This document shows, piece by piece, positions 8,627-15,966 of a DNA stretch of 57,850 bases. This DNA is from JAZREA01 sp045660545 (GTDB taxonomy: Bacteria; Bacillota; Clostridia; Monoglobales; Firm-18). Position numbers and translations under genes: made by a program. Where the stretch lies: assembly GCA_045660545.1 (NCBI GenBank), contig JAZREA010000008.1, forward strand, positions 1 through 57,850, given 5' to 3'. Under the pieces are notes generated by a model that did no database searches, was not told the origin of the DNA, and was given only the letters and a program-made list of their open reading frames with translations. Position 1 is the stretch's first letter. Every line of letters begins with the position of its first letter.

Positions 8627-9677
8627 TTACCAAAAGATGCTCGACGAAATCGCAAAGATGAATGTTGGAAACGTAAAACTAATGGAGGTTTGCGGCACGC
8701 ACACTATGGCGATTGCAAAGTCTGGGCTAAGAAGTGCGCTTCCTGAAAACATTAAGCTTCTGTCGGGGCCGGGGTGCCCTGTGTGTGTGACGCCGAGCGG
8801 GGTTATTGACGAAGTCCTGGAGCTTGCAAAAAAAGATAACGTTATAATCGCAACATACGGGGACATGATAAAAGTGCCCGGAAGTGAGTGCGGAAAAAGT
8901 CTTGCACAGGCTAAGGCTACGGGGGCGAGGGTTGAAGTCGTTTACTCTCCGCTTGACGCTGTTGATATTGCGGCAGAAAACCCGAAAGATGAGGTAGTGT
9001 TTTTAGGCGTGGGGTTTGAGACCACGGCGCCGGGGACTGCTATGTCGATTGCAGTCGCAGACGAGCGAAAGGTAAAAAACTATTCCGTTTGGTCGATGCT
9101 AAAAACGGTGGAGCCTGCGCTTCGCACGCTTGTTGCGGGCGACGGATTTGACGTTTCGGGCTTTCTTTGCCCGGGGCACGTGGCGACGATTATCGGCGCG
9201 GAGGGTTTTAGCTTTTTAGCTGATGATTACGGGCTGCCGTGTGTGGTCGGAGGTTTTGAACCCGAGGAGATATTAGTCGCGATACACGGAATTTTGTCCC
9301 AGATAGAAAAAGGGGAAGCGCGCCTTGAAAACGCCTACCAAAAGGCAGTAAGGCAAGGCGGAAACCCGATTGCGAAGAAAACTGTTGAAAAGTATTTTAC
9401 CCCGCGTACTGACGTGTGGAGGGGGCTGGGCGAGATTGAAAAAAGCGGGCTGAAAATCCGAAAAGAATTTGAACAATACGACGCGGAAGTTAAGTTTGAC
9501 ATAAAATTTGAAAAGGAAGAGAAAAAGAGCGCGTGCCGCTGTGGCGACGTGATTTGCGGCAAGATTTCGCCGAACCAGTGTCCGCTCTTTGGCAGCGTGT
9601 GTGTGCCCGAAAACCCGGTTGGGCCTTGTATGGTGTCCGGCGAGGGAGCGTGCGCGGCGTGGTATAAATATTTATAA
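8607..9677 (+). CDS. hypD: Hydrogenase maturation protein HypD
   Basis: 356 residues. HypD is the iron-sulphur scaffold on which the Fe(CN)2CO unit is built. It shows MEVCGTHTMAIAKSGL, the paired Cys of LSGPGCPVCVTP, GFETTAPGTA, LCPGHVATIIG and a C-terminal Cys cluster for a [4Fe-4S] centre (CRCGDVICG, NQCPLFG, CVPENPVGPCMVSGEG). I chose ATG 8607, inside the end of hypC, because GGAGGAAG lies just upstream and the protein then begins as other HypD do. Longer in-frame sequence to 8541 is read through hypC and is not part of it. Confidence 0.97.
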   Translation: MSLENFDYQKMLDEIAKMNVGNVKLMEVCGTHTMAIAKSGLRSALPENIKLLSGPGCPVCVTPSGVIDEVLELAKKDNVIIATYGDMIKVPGSECGKSLAQAKATGARVEVVYSPLDAVDIAAENPKDEVVFLGVGFETTAPGTAMSIAVADERKVKNYSVWSMLKTVEPALRTLVAGDGFDVSGFLCPGHVATIIGAEGFSFLADDYGLPCVVGGFEPEEILVAIHGILSQIEKGEARLENAYQKAVRQGGNPIAKKTVEKYFTPRTDVWRGLGEIEKSGLKIRKEFEQYDAEVKFDIKFEKEEKKSACRCGDVICGKISPNQCPLFGSVCVPENPVGPCMVSGEGACAAWYKYL

Positions 9678-9687
9678 GGAGAAAGAT

Positions 9688-10686
9688 ATGGACGAGATAA
9701 TTACTCTTGACTACGGCAGCGGTGGAAAAAAGACCTCTGCGCTGATTGACGAGCTGATTGTGCCGAGCTTTGACAACGAGGCTCTATCACAACTTACGGA
9801 CGGCGCGGTTTTAAAAGGAGCGGAAAAAATCGTCTTTTCGACGGATAGCTTTGTCGTTTCTCCACAGTTTTTCCCCGGCGGAGATATAGGGAAGCTGTCG
9901 GTATGCGGAACCGTTAACGACATCGCGGTCTCAGGCGGGATTCCGAAATATTTAAGCCTGTCTTTTATAATCGAAGAGGGCTTTGAAACAAAAAAGCTAT
10001 GTGAAATAATCGAGTCTGTTAAAAAGGCGGCTAAGGCGGCCGGGGTTTCGGTTGTTACGGGCGACACCAAGGTCGTGGAGCGCGGGCGAGGAGACGGGAT
10101 ATACATCAACACCGCGGGAGTTGGCTTTTTATCGCACGACAATCTATCGCCTAAAAACATAAAGGCGGGGGACAAGGTAATCGTCTCCGGAACGGTGGGA
10201 GACCACGGGGCGGCTATAATGCTCGCGAGGGAGAAAAGCCTTGTAGAAGGAGAGATTATGTCTGACTGTGCGACATTGAACGGACTTTGTGAAAAGCTGT
10301 TTGAGCTTGGGGACTCGTTAAGAGTGCTTCGTGACCCGACAAGAGGCGGGGTGGCGACCACGCTTTGTGAATTTGTCGAGGGGAGCGAGCTTTCGATTGA
10401 GCTTGACGAGGCGGAAATTCCGTATCTTGCTTCGGTTGTTAGCGCGTGCGACATACTGGGGCTCGACCCGCTGTATTGTGCAAACGAGGGGAAGATTCTG
10501 GCAGTTGTGTCGCCTGACAAAGCTAATGAAGCACTTGAAATTATGCGCTCAACAGACGAGGGCAAAAACGCCACGATTATCGGCGAGGTTACCAGCGTCA
10601 GAGCAGGGAAGGTTATGGTGCGTGGCAAATTTGGCTCGAGAATTGTGTCGAAACTGCACGGGGCGCTGCTCCCCAGAATTTGCTGA
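9688..10686 (+). CDS. hypE: Hydrogenase expression/formation protein HypE
   Basis: 332 residues of the AIR-synthase-like fold. HypE takes the carbamoyl group from HypF on its C-terminal Cys and dehydrates it with ATP to a thiocyanate that supplies CN. The N-terminus LDYGSGGKKTSALIDELI, the central GDTKVVERGRGDGIYINT and DPTRGGVATTL are family motifs, and the chain ends with the essential PRIC. The start is 9688, preceded by AAGGAGAAAG. Longer frame to 9589 lies in hypD and is not used. It is the last gene of the hypF-C-D-E block. Confidence 0.97.
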   Translation: MDEIITLDYGSGGKKTSALIDELIVPSFDNEALSQLTDGAVLKGAEKIVFSTDSFVVSPQFFPGGDIGKLSVCGTVNDIAVSGGIPKYLSLSFIIEEGFETKKLCEIIESVKKAAKAAGVSVVTGDTKVVERGRGDGIYINTAGVGFLSHDNLSPKNIKAGDKVIVSGTVGDHGAAIMLAREKSLVEGEIMSDCATLNGLCEKLFELGDSLRVLRDPTRGGVATTLCEFVEGSELSIELDEAEIPYLASVVSACDILGLDPLYCANEGKILAVVSPDKANEALEIMRSTDEGKNATIIGEVTSVRAGKVMVRGKFGSRIVSKLHGALLPRIC

Positions 10687-10740
10687 GAAGATTGACTTAA
10701 AAATAACAATAAAAAATGTTGGTTTTTGACGTTTTTAGTC

Positions 10741-10769
10741 TTTTCAAACGAACAAATGTATGTTATAAT
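10741..10769 (+). promoter_or_regulatory. Promoter of the hydrogenase structural operon
   Basis: TTTTCA at 10741-10746, 17 bases, and an extended -10 TGtTATAAT (TATAAT at 10764-10769). It lies in the 134-base gap after hypE. No clear terminator is seen after hypE, so some read-through is likely. Confidence 0.65.
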
Positions 10770-10820
10770 GTAATGTGGAAAATTTAAAAAAACAAAATGA
10801 AATATATGTGAGGTGGAAAA

Positions 10821-11213
10821 ATGCAGGAATATAAGAAAATTGCCATCACAAAGGATGAGGTTATTCCTACAGCCGAAAGGATGAAAAAGGACGGGATAGC
10901 GCTCGCTATGATTCACGGATTCATAAACGACGAGGGCAAACCTAACATTTCCTATGAGTATGAGGTTGGAAACGGAATTGAGTCCTACACGGTAGACGGC
11001 GAGGAAGTTTTGCCGACTATCTCGGGTATATACGACCTCGGTGCAGAGTGGGCAGAAAGAGAAATTGTTGAGCTTATGGAAGTTACTTTTGAGGGGCTTG
11101 ATACCTCAAAGCGTCTCTTCATGCCGGATAATATGCTTGACGGACAAGGGCAGATATTGGTTACACCGATGGATGAGCTTATTGACCGCGCGCACGAAAA
11201 GAAAGGAGAGTAA
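10821..11213 (+). CDS. Mbh-type hydrogenase subunit, 30 kDa complex I (NuoC)-like
   Basis: 130 residues. The middle shows the complex I 30 kDa pattern (ISYEYEVGNGIESYTV, then ISGIYDLGAEWAEREIVELM), where the AEWAERE part corresponds to the conserved W-x-ERE segment of NuoC/MbhK/EchD. In group 4 hydrogenases this soluble subunit packs against the large and small subunits and has no cofactor. It is shorter than most, as in minimal Ech/Mbh forms. First gene of the structural operon, three bases before the large subunit gene. Confidence 0.85.
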   Translation: MQEYKKIAITKDEVIPTAERMKKDGIALAMIHGFINDEGKPNISYEYEVGNGIESYTVDGEEVLPTISGIYDLGAEWAEREIVELMEVTFEGLDTSKRLFMPDNMLDGQGQILVTPMDELIDRAHEKKGE

Positions 11214-11216
11214 CAG

Positions 11217-12299
11217 ATGAGCTATATTGTTCCTATCGGGCCGTACCATCCCGCTCTTGAAGAACCGGTACATGCAAAGCTTTATACCAACGGCGAGGAA
11301 ATTACCGACGCGGAAGTGTTTATCGGATACAACCACCGTGGTATAGAAAAGCTTTCTCAGCAGAAAAACTTTATCCAGACTATCGTTATGGTAGAGAGGG
11401 TTTGCGGAATTTGCTCGCACTCTCACGCGCTTTCGTACGCGATGGCTCTTGAAAGCATCGCTAACATGAACGTGCCAAAGAGAGGCCAGTATATCCGTGT
11501 TATTATGAACGAGTTAGAAAGGCTTCATTCGCACTTTTTATGGCTTGGTATTGCGCTTCACCTTATCGGCCACGACAGCTTGTTTATGCACTGCTGGAAT
11601 GAGCGCGAGGCGATTATGGATATTTTAGAAGAAATCTCAGGAAACCGAGTTAACTACGGAATGGTTACAATCGGTGGTTCACGCAGAGATATCGATGACG
11701 AGCAGAGAAAGAAGATTTTAGTTATGCTCGACAAGGTGGAAGCAGCGATGATTCGTCTTCGTGACATACTCCTTACTGACAAGACAGTTGCTCTTAGAAC
11801 AAAGGGCGTTGGTGTCCTTACAACAGAGGACTGCTTAAGAATCGGCGCAGTAGGTCCGCACGCGAGAGCGTCAAACGTTGCGGTTGACGTAAGAAAGGAT
11901 TCGCCTTACTGCTGCTACGAGGACTTTGAGTTCGAAAAGGCGGTTTACCCGACTTGCGACGTTTTCTCACGAGTTGTTATTCGTGTTGTTGAAAACTTTG
12001 AAAGTATTAAGATTATTCGTCAGGCTCTTGAAATGCTTCCTACGGGAGCTATCAACCTTGGCGTTAAGATTCCGAAGGTGCCGGCAGGCGAGTACATGGT
12101 CCGTCACGAAGCACCAAGAGGTCAGGTTACCTACAAGGTGGTTACGGACGGAACCGAGTGCAACAAGCGTCTTAGTATTCACGTACCTACCTTTAAAACG
12201 GCACCTACTATTCCTACTATGTTACGCGGAAACTCTGTTGCGGACGCAGGTCTTATTATTGCAAGTATCGACCCGTGTTTTAGCTGTATGGACAGATAG
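11217..12299 (+). CDS. [NiFe] hydrogenase large subunit, group 4 (Mbh/Ech type)
   Basis: 360 residues, catalytic subunit. Both metal-binding pairs are present: RVCGICSHSHA (C63, C66) and DPCFSCMDR (C354, C357). It is thus a true hydrogenase and not the cysteine-less NuoD of complex I. It reduces protons to H2 (or the reverse) at the membrane's cytoplasmic face. The chain stops right after the final Arg of DPCxxCxxR, with no C-terminal peptide to be cleaved. This fits the absence of a maturation endopeptidase gene nearby. The stop is three bases from hypA. Confidence 0.96.
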   Translation: MSYIVPIGPYHPALEEPVHAKLYTNGEEITDAEVFIGYNHRGIEKLSQQKNFIQTIVMVERVCGICSHSHALSYAMALESIANMNVPKRGQYIRVIMNELERLHSHFLWLGIALHLIGHDSLFMHCWNEREAIMDILEEISGNRVNYGMVTIGGSRRDIDDEQRKKILVMLDKVEAAMIRLRDILLTDKTVALRTKGVGVLTTEDCLRIGAVGPHARASNVAVDVRKDSPYCCYEDFEFEKAVYPTCDVFSRVVIRVVENFESIKIIRQALEMLPTGAINLGVKIPKVPAGEYMVRHEAPRGQVTYKVVTDGTECNKRLSIHVPTFKTAPTIPTMLRGNSVADAGLIIASIDPCFSCMDR

Positions 12300-12302
12300 G
12301 CT

Positions 12303-12644
12303 ATGCACGAGCTTGCGATTACGGAAGGGATTATGGAGGCCGCAGTTCCTGAGGCACAGAGGCACGGCGCTAAAAAGATTTTGGAAATACGCTTAAAGAT
12401 TGGTGAGCTTTCGGGGGTTTTGCCCGAATGTATTCAGGAGTATTTCAACATCGTAAGCCGTGGCACGATTGCAGAGGGTGCGAAGCTGGTGACGGAAAGA
12501 ATCCCGATAGAAATAAGATGTAATTCATGTGGCTACGAGGGCGAAATCCCTAAGAGAAAAATATTTTGCCCAAAGTGCGATGGCCCTGAAATAAAAATCC
12601 TAAAAGGCAGAGAGTATTTCGTCGACAGCCTGGAGGTGGAATAG
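12303..12644 (+). CDS. hypA: Hydrogenase nickel metallochaperone HypA
   Basis: 113 residues. It starts MHELAITEG, with His2 needed for nickel binding, and has a zinc ribbon with CNSCGYEG and CPKCDGP. With HypB it delivers nickel to the large subunit after the iron unit is in place. The gene sits inside the structural operon directly after the large subunit. Its stop TAG overlaps the GTG start of hypB by one base. Confidence 0.97.
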   Translation: MHELAITEGIMEAAVPEAQRHGAKKILEIRLKIGELSGVLPECIQEYFNIVSRGTIAEGAKLVTERIPIEIRCNSCGYEGEIPKRKIFCPKCDGPEIKILKGREYFVDSLEVE

Positions 12645-13303
12645 TGGAAATTAAAATTGTTAAGCAGATTTTAGAATGGAACGAGGACGTCAGCGACAAA
12701 GTTAAAAAGCTGCTTTTAGAGAAAAAAGTTTGTTTTATAAACGTTATGGGCTCTCCCGGCGCGGGAAAGACCAGCCTGATAACCGACCTTATAAACAGGC
12801 TTCGCGGTGAGTTTAAAATCGGGGTTATCGAGGGGGACATCGCAGGACAAATTGACGCGGACAAGATTGACAAAATGGGGATACCTGTTGTCCAGCTTCA
12901 AACGGACGGCGCTTGTCATATTGAGGCTATGTCTATTGAACATATGCTTTCGTTCTTTAATCTTGATGATATCGATATTTTGTTTGTCGAGAACATCGGA
13001 AACCTTGTGTGCCCTGCCGAATTCAACATCGGCGAGGATTTCAGGATTGCGATACTGAGCGTTCCGGAAGGAGACGACAAGGTTGAAAAATATCCGCTTG
13101 TCTTTGCAACAAGCGAGGCGCTTGTTATTAACAAGTATGACATGATGCCTTACTTTGAATTTGACGACAAGCGTGTTATTAAAAACGTTCTTGATTTGAA
13201 CAGACAGTCCAAAGTCTTTTGCGTATCGACCAAGACGGGCGACGGCGCAGAGGAACTTGCAGAGTGGGTCGCAAAGAAGGTTTGCGACAAAATAAAAAGT
13301 TAA
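12644..13303 (+). CDS. hypB: Hydrogenase nickel-insertion GTPase HypB
   Basis: 219 residues of the SIMIBI GTPase family. P-loop GSPGAGKTSLI, switch segment VIEGDIAGQIDADKI, VENIGNLVCPAEF, and the base-recognition NKYD. GTP hydrolysis drives nickel transfer with HypA. The His-rich or CxxCGC nickel-binding N-terminus of some HypB is missing, so this is a minimal form. The start is GTG, sharing its G with the hypA stop; GGAGGTGG lies just before. Confidence 0.96.
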   Translation: MEIKIVKQILEWNEDVSDKVKKLLLEKKVCFINVMGSPGAGKTSLITDLINRLRGEFKIGVIEGDIAGQIDADKIDKMGIPVVQLQTDGACHIEAMSIEHMLSFFNLDDIDILFVENIGNLVCPAEFNIGEDFRIAILSVPEGDDKVEKYPLVFATSEALVINKYDMMPYFEFDDKRVIKNVLDLNRQSKVFCVSTKTGDGAEELAEWVAKKVCDKIKS

Positions 13304-13318
13304 ATTGGAGGTGCTCTC

Positions 13319-13870
13319 TTGAAAAAGACCAAGTTTTCGGCAGTCTTTTCGACTGCAATAGTGTGCTATATTTTCTGGCTTTTGATTACGGGAGAAATTG
13401 TGAAGCTCTTTACAGCAGGCACACCCGTTTCGGCACAGATATTAATCGCAGGAGCTATAATTTCTGTATTGGTTTCGCTCTTTGCTGCACGATTTTTTAT
13501 TCACGAAAAGGCGTTTTATTTGTTTAACCCGATAAGGCTTATAACCTTACTGTTTTACAGCCTTGTGATATTTATGTGGGAGCTTACCAAGGCAAACGTC
13601 GATGTTGCGCTTCGTGCGCTGTCGATTAAGCCTCGTGTTAACCCGGGAATCGTTAAGGTAGAAACTGACCTTAAAAGCGAATATGCGCAAGCAATGCTTG
13701 CAAATTCCATCACACTTACTCCCGGAACTATTACGATGGACGTTGCCGAGGAAAACGGCAAGACCTGCTACTACATACACTGGATTGATGTTGCTGCTGA
13801 GGATGTAGCAGAGGCGGGAAGCTCGATTAAGGGCACCTTGGAAAAATGGATAAGGAGGATTTGGGAATAA
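13319..13870 (+). CDS. MrpE-like membrane subunit (MbhA type)
   Basis: 183 residues. Two to three hydrophobic helices at the N-terminus, then a soluble domain with the MnhE pattern (SITLTPGTITMDV, then YYIHWIDV). The subunit belongs to the Mrp antiporter-like sodium/proton module of Mbh hydrogenases. It starts with TTG at 13319, with GGAGGTG seven bases upstream. The stop overlaps the next gene as TAATG. Confidence 0.9.
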   Translation: MKKTKFSAVFSTAIVCYIFWLLITGEIVKLFTAGTPVSAQILIAGAIISVLVSLFAARFFIHEKAFYLFNPIRLITLLFYSLVIFMWELTKANVDVALRALSIKPRVNPGIVKVETDLKSEYAQAMLANSITLTPGTITMDVAEENGKTCYYIHWIDVAAEDVAEAGSSIKGTLEKWIRRIWE

Positions 13871-14124
13871 TGAGTGAACTTGTATTTTTCGCAATATGTT
13901 TTATTATGCTTGCTCTTAGCCTTTGTTTCAGACTTATTAAAGGCCCGAGCGTTGTTGACCGTGCTATCAGCGCAGACAGCGTTGACGTCTTGGCTGATAT
14001 GGCCCTTATTCTCTTTGCTCTTCACAGTGGAAGAAGCATCTATCTTGACATCGCGCTTGTAACAGCTGTGCTTGGATTTATCGGCTCTGTTTTGGTGGCG
14101 CGTTATTTGGAGGGTAGATTATAA
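13870..14124 (+). CDS. MrpF-like membrane subunit (MbhB type)
   Basis: 84 residues with three helices. The RLIKGPSVVDRAISADSVD segment is the MnhF/MrpF signature. It is part of the ion-translocating module. The ATG at 13870 overlaps the previous stop (TAATG) and the stop overlaps the next start in the same way. Confidence 0.93.
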   Translation: MSELVFFAICFIMLALSLCFRLIKGPSVVDRAISADSVDVLADMALILFALHSGRSIYLDIALVTAVLGFIGSVLVARYLEGRL

Positions 14125-14486
14125 TGGATAATATGGTAATAAGAATTATAATTGACGCATTTATTGTGTTCAGCCTTGTTTTTGCTTTTGCCGGTGTTGT
14201 TGGTATGATAAGAATGCCTGACTCGTTTTGCAGAATGCAGTCGAGCACCAACATTTCGACATTTGGCGTTTTGGGCGTTATAATCGGCGGAATTTTATAC
14301 TCGATTTTTGTTTTTGAAGCTCCCGACTGGGGAATGGCTGTGAAGCTTGCTGTTTTGGGCTTGTTTTACATAATCACTAACCCGATTACAGGACATTCTA
14401 TCGCTCGTGCGGCTTACAAAAAGGGCGTTGAACCAAAGACTGCGTTTAAATGTGACAAGTACGGGGAGGATTTGGAAGATGAATAA
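14124..14486 (+). CDS. MrpG-like membrane subunit (MbhC type)
   Basis: 120 residues with three helices and the MnhG pattern GMIRMPDSFCRMQSSTNIS and NPITGHSIARAAYK. It is part of the ion-translocating module. Translationally coupled on both sides: TAATG with the preceding gene and an eight-base overlap with the next. Confidence 0.93.
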   Translation: MDNMVIRIIIDAFIVFSLVFAFAGVVGMIRMPDSFCRMQSSTNISTFGVLGVIIGGILYSIFVFEAPDWGMAVKLAVLGLFYIITNPITGHSIARAAYKKGVEPKTAFKCDKYGEDLEDE

Positions 14487-14745
14487 TATTGATTTAGTAA
14501 TGATCCTCAACACGCTTGTAATGATTGGCGTTGTTGTTTCCGCTTGCTTTGCGGTGTTTTCCAAGAAAGTTCTTTCGTCTGTTATTGCGCTTGGTGTTAC
14601 CGGTGCGTTTATGGCGCTTGAATTTATAATTCTCCATGCGCCCGACGTTGCGATTGCGGAGGCTTCTGTCGGCGCAGTTTTGGCAACTACGATATTTATC
14701 GTAGCTGTTAAGAAAACAACTAAAAAGGGGGATGAAGAGAAATGA
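14479..14745 (+). CDS. MbhD-like subunit (MrpA C-terminal part / DUF4040)
   Basis: 88 residues with three helices and the signature FIILHAPDVAIAEASVGAVLA, which corresponds to a C-terminal piece of MrpA and to MbhD of archaeal hydrogenases. The start is ATG 14479, after GGGGAGGA. Having this piece without the large N-terminal part of MrpA is what separates an Mbh complex from a free Mrp antiporter. Confidence 0.9.
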   Translation: MNNIDLVMILNTLVMIGVVVSACFAVFSKKVLSSVIALGVTGAFMALEFIILHAPDVAIAEASVGAVLATTIFIVAVKKTTKKGDEEK

Positions 14746-15125
14746 GAACTAAAAGAACTATTGCGATTATCTCTCTTGTAATTATCCTCTTGGCAGGGCT
14801 ATATGCAGTTATATTGCCAAACGTAAACGGCGATTTGGCGGACGACTTTTCTACATACAGTGGTAAAACAGACGTTGTAGCGCTTTATGAAGACCCGGAA
14901 AGCTTTGACAACTTCGGTGCGGAAGGTGTGGCAGACGTAATTGTTAACCAAAACCTCAGCGAAAAAGACGGAGTTGGTACTATGGCGGCTAACAACGTAG
15001 CGGCAGTAGTGTTTGACTACCGTGGATTTGATACTTTGGGCGAGTCGTTCATACTTCTTACATCTATTGCGGGTGCATACGTTATTCTCTCTATGGCAAA
15101 AAAGAGCAAGAAGGAGGAGGAATAA
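14742..15125 (+). CDS. MbhE-like subunit (MrpA C-terminal end)
   Basis: 127 residues: one N-terminal helix, an outside loop, then the conserved NVAAVVFDYRGFDTLGE segment leading into a last helix, with a Lys/Glu-rich tail. This matches MbhE (MrpA/MnhB-related). The ATGA overlaps with the preceding gene by four bases; the next gene starts two bases after the stop. Confidence 0.88.
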   Translation: MRTKRTIAIISLVIILLAGLYAVILPNVNGDLADDFSTYSGKTDVVALYEDPESFDNFGAEGVADVIVNQNLSEKDGVGTMAANNVAAVVFDYRGFDTLGESFILLTSIAGAYVILSMAKKSKKEEE

Positions 15126-15127
15126 CA

Positions 15128-15598
15128 ATGAAATTTAAAAACGGAATTAAAGAAAAAGACATTATCGTTAAATGCGGAGCGGATATGATGCTTCCATTTG
15201 CATTGGTGTTTGGTTTTTACATTATACTTTTTGGAACAGTCAGCCCGGGCGGCGGATTCCAGGGCGGTGTTATGGTTGCGGCTGCGGCGGTGCTTTTGTA
15301 CCTTGGCTACGGCTACAAGACAGCGAAAGCTGCAATCAACACGGAGGCTTTGCGTGTGAGCGAGGCTCTTGGCGCTTCGATTTACGCTATTTTGGGCTTT
15401 TTGGGTGTGTTTGTTGGCGCAAGCTTTTGCCGCAACATATTCTTTGACAACGGCAGCGTAGGAGACCTTATAAGCGCCGGAAACATTACGTTTATGGGAT
15501 TTTCTGTAGGCTTTAAGGTGTTAACAGGTGTTGGTTTCCTCGTTCTTTTAATGCTTGGTCTACTATCTAACGATGACGAAGAGGAGGAAAGCAACTAA
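15128..15598 (+). CDS. MrpB-like membrane subunit (MbhF type)
   Basis: 156 residues with four helices and the MnhB signature YIILFGTVSPGGGFQGGVM near the N-terminus. The GGGFQGG loop is strongly conserved in Mrp and Mbh complexes. The stop TAA overlaps the next start (TAATG). Confidence 0.93.
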   Translation: MKFKNGIKEKDIIVKCGADMMLPFALVFGFYIILFGTVSPGGGFQGGVMVAAAAVLLYLGYGYKTAKAAINTEALRVSEALGASIYAILGFLGVFVGASFCRNIFFDNGSVGDLISAGNITFMGFSVGFKVLTGVGFLVLLMLGLLSNDDEEEESN

Positions 15599-15966
15599 TG
15601 GAAAACATGATTATTGTAAACTATGTAGTGGCAGTATTTCTTATCGTCCTCGGACTCTACGCAACCTGCACACACAAAAACCTTATTAAAGTAGTTTTAG
15701 GTCTTGGTGTTATCGACTATGGTGTTAACCTGTTCATCGTCAGCATTGGCTGGAACAGTGTCGGAACTGCTCCGATATACACGATTTCTGACCTTTTAAA
15801 CGGTGTAGCTACAAGATTCTTCGTGGACCCCGTTCCTCAGGCGCTTACGCTTACATCGATTGTTATTGGTGCCTGCGTTGACGCAATGGCTCTCGCTCTT
15901 GTTGTTATGATTTACAAAAAGTACAAGACGATTAACTCCGATGAGGTAAGGAGGATTCGCGGATGA
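15598..15966 (+). CDS. MrpC/NuoK-like membrane subunit (MbhG type)
   Basis: 122 residues with three helices. The DPVPQALTLTSIVIGACVDA segment is typical of MnhC and related to NuoK. It forms part of the ion path at the base of the large antiporter-like subunit. It overlaps the next gene by four bases (ATGA). Confidence 0.93.
   Translation: MENMIIVNYVVAVFLIVLGLYATCTHKNLIKVVLGLGVIDYGVNLFIVSIGWNSVGTAPIYTISDLLNGVATRFFVDPVPQALTLTSIVIGACVDAMALALVVMIYKKYKTINSDEVRRIRG

Noticed and set aside
10726..10731. TTGACG as -35 of the hydrogenase operon promoter
   Set aside because: It is 32 bases from the TATAAT at 10764; TTTTCA at 10741 has the right 17-base spacing.
9711..10916. Long minus-strand frame opposite hypE
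   Set aside because: It is the antisense shadow of a well-supported HypE gene; no family motifs and no ribosome binding site.
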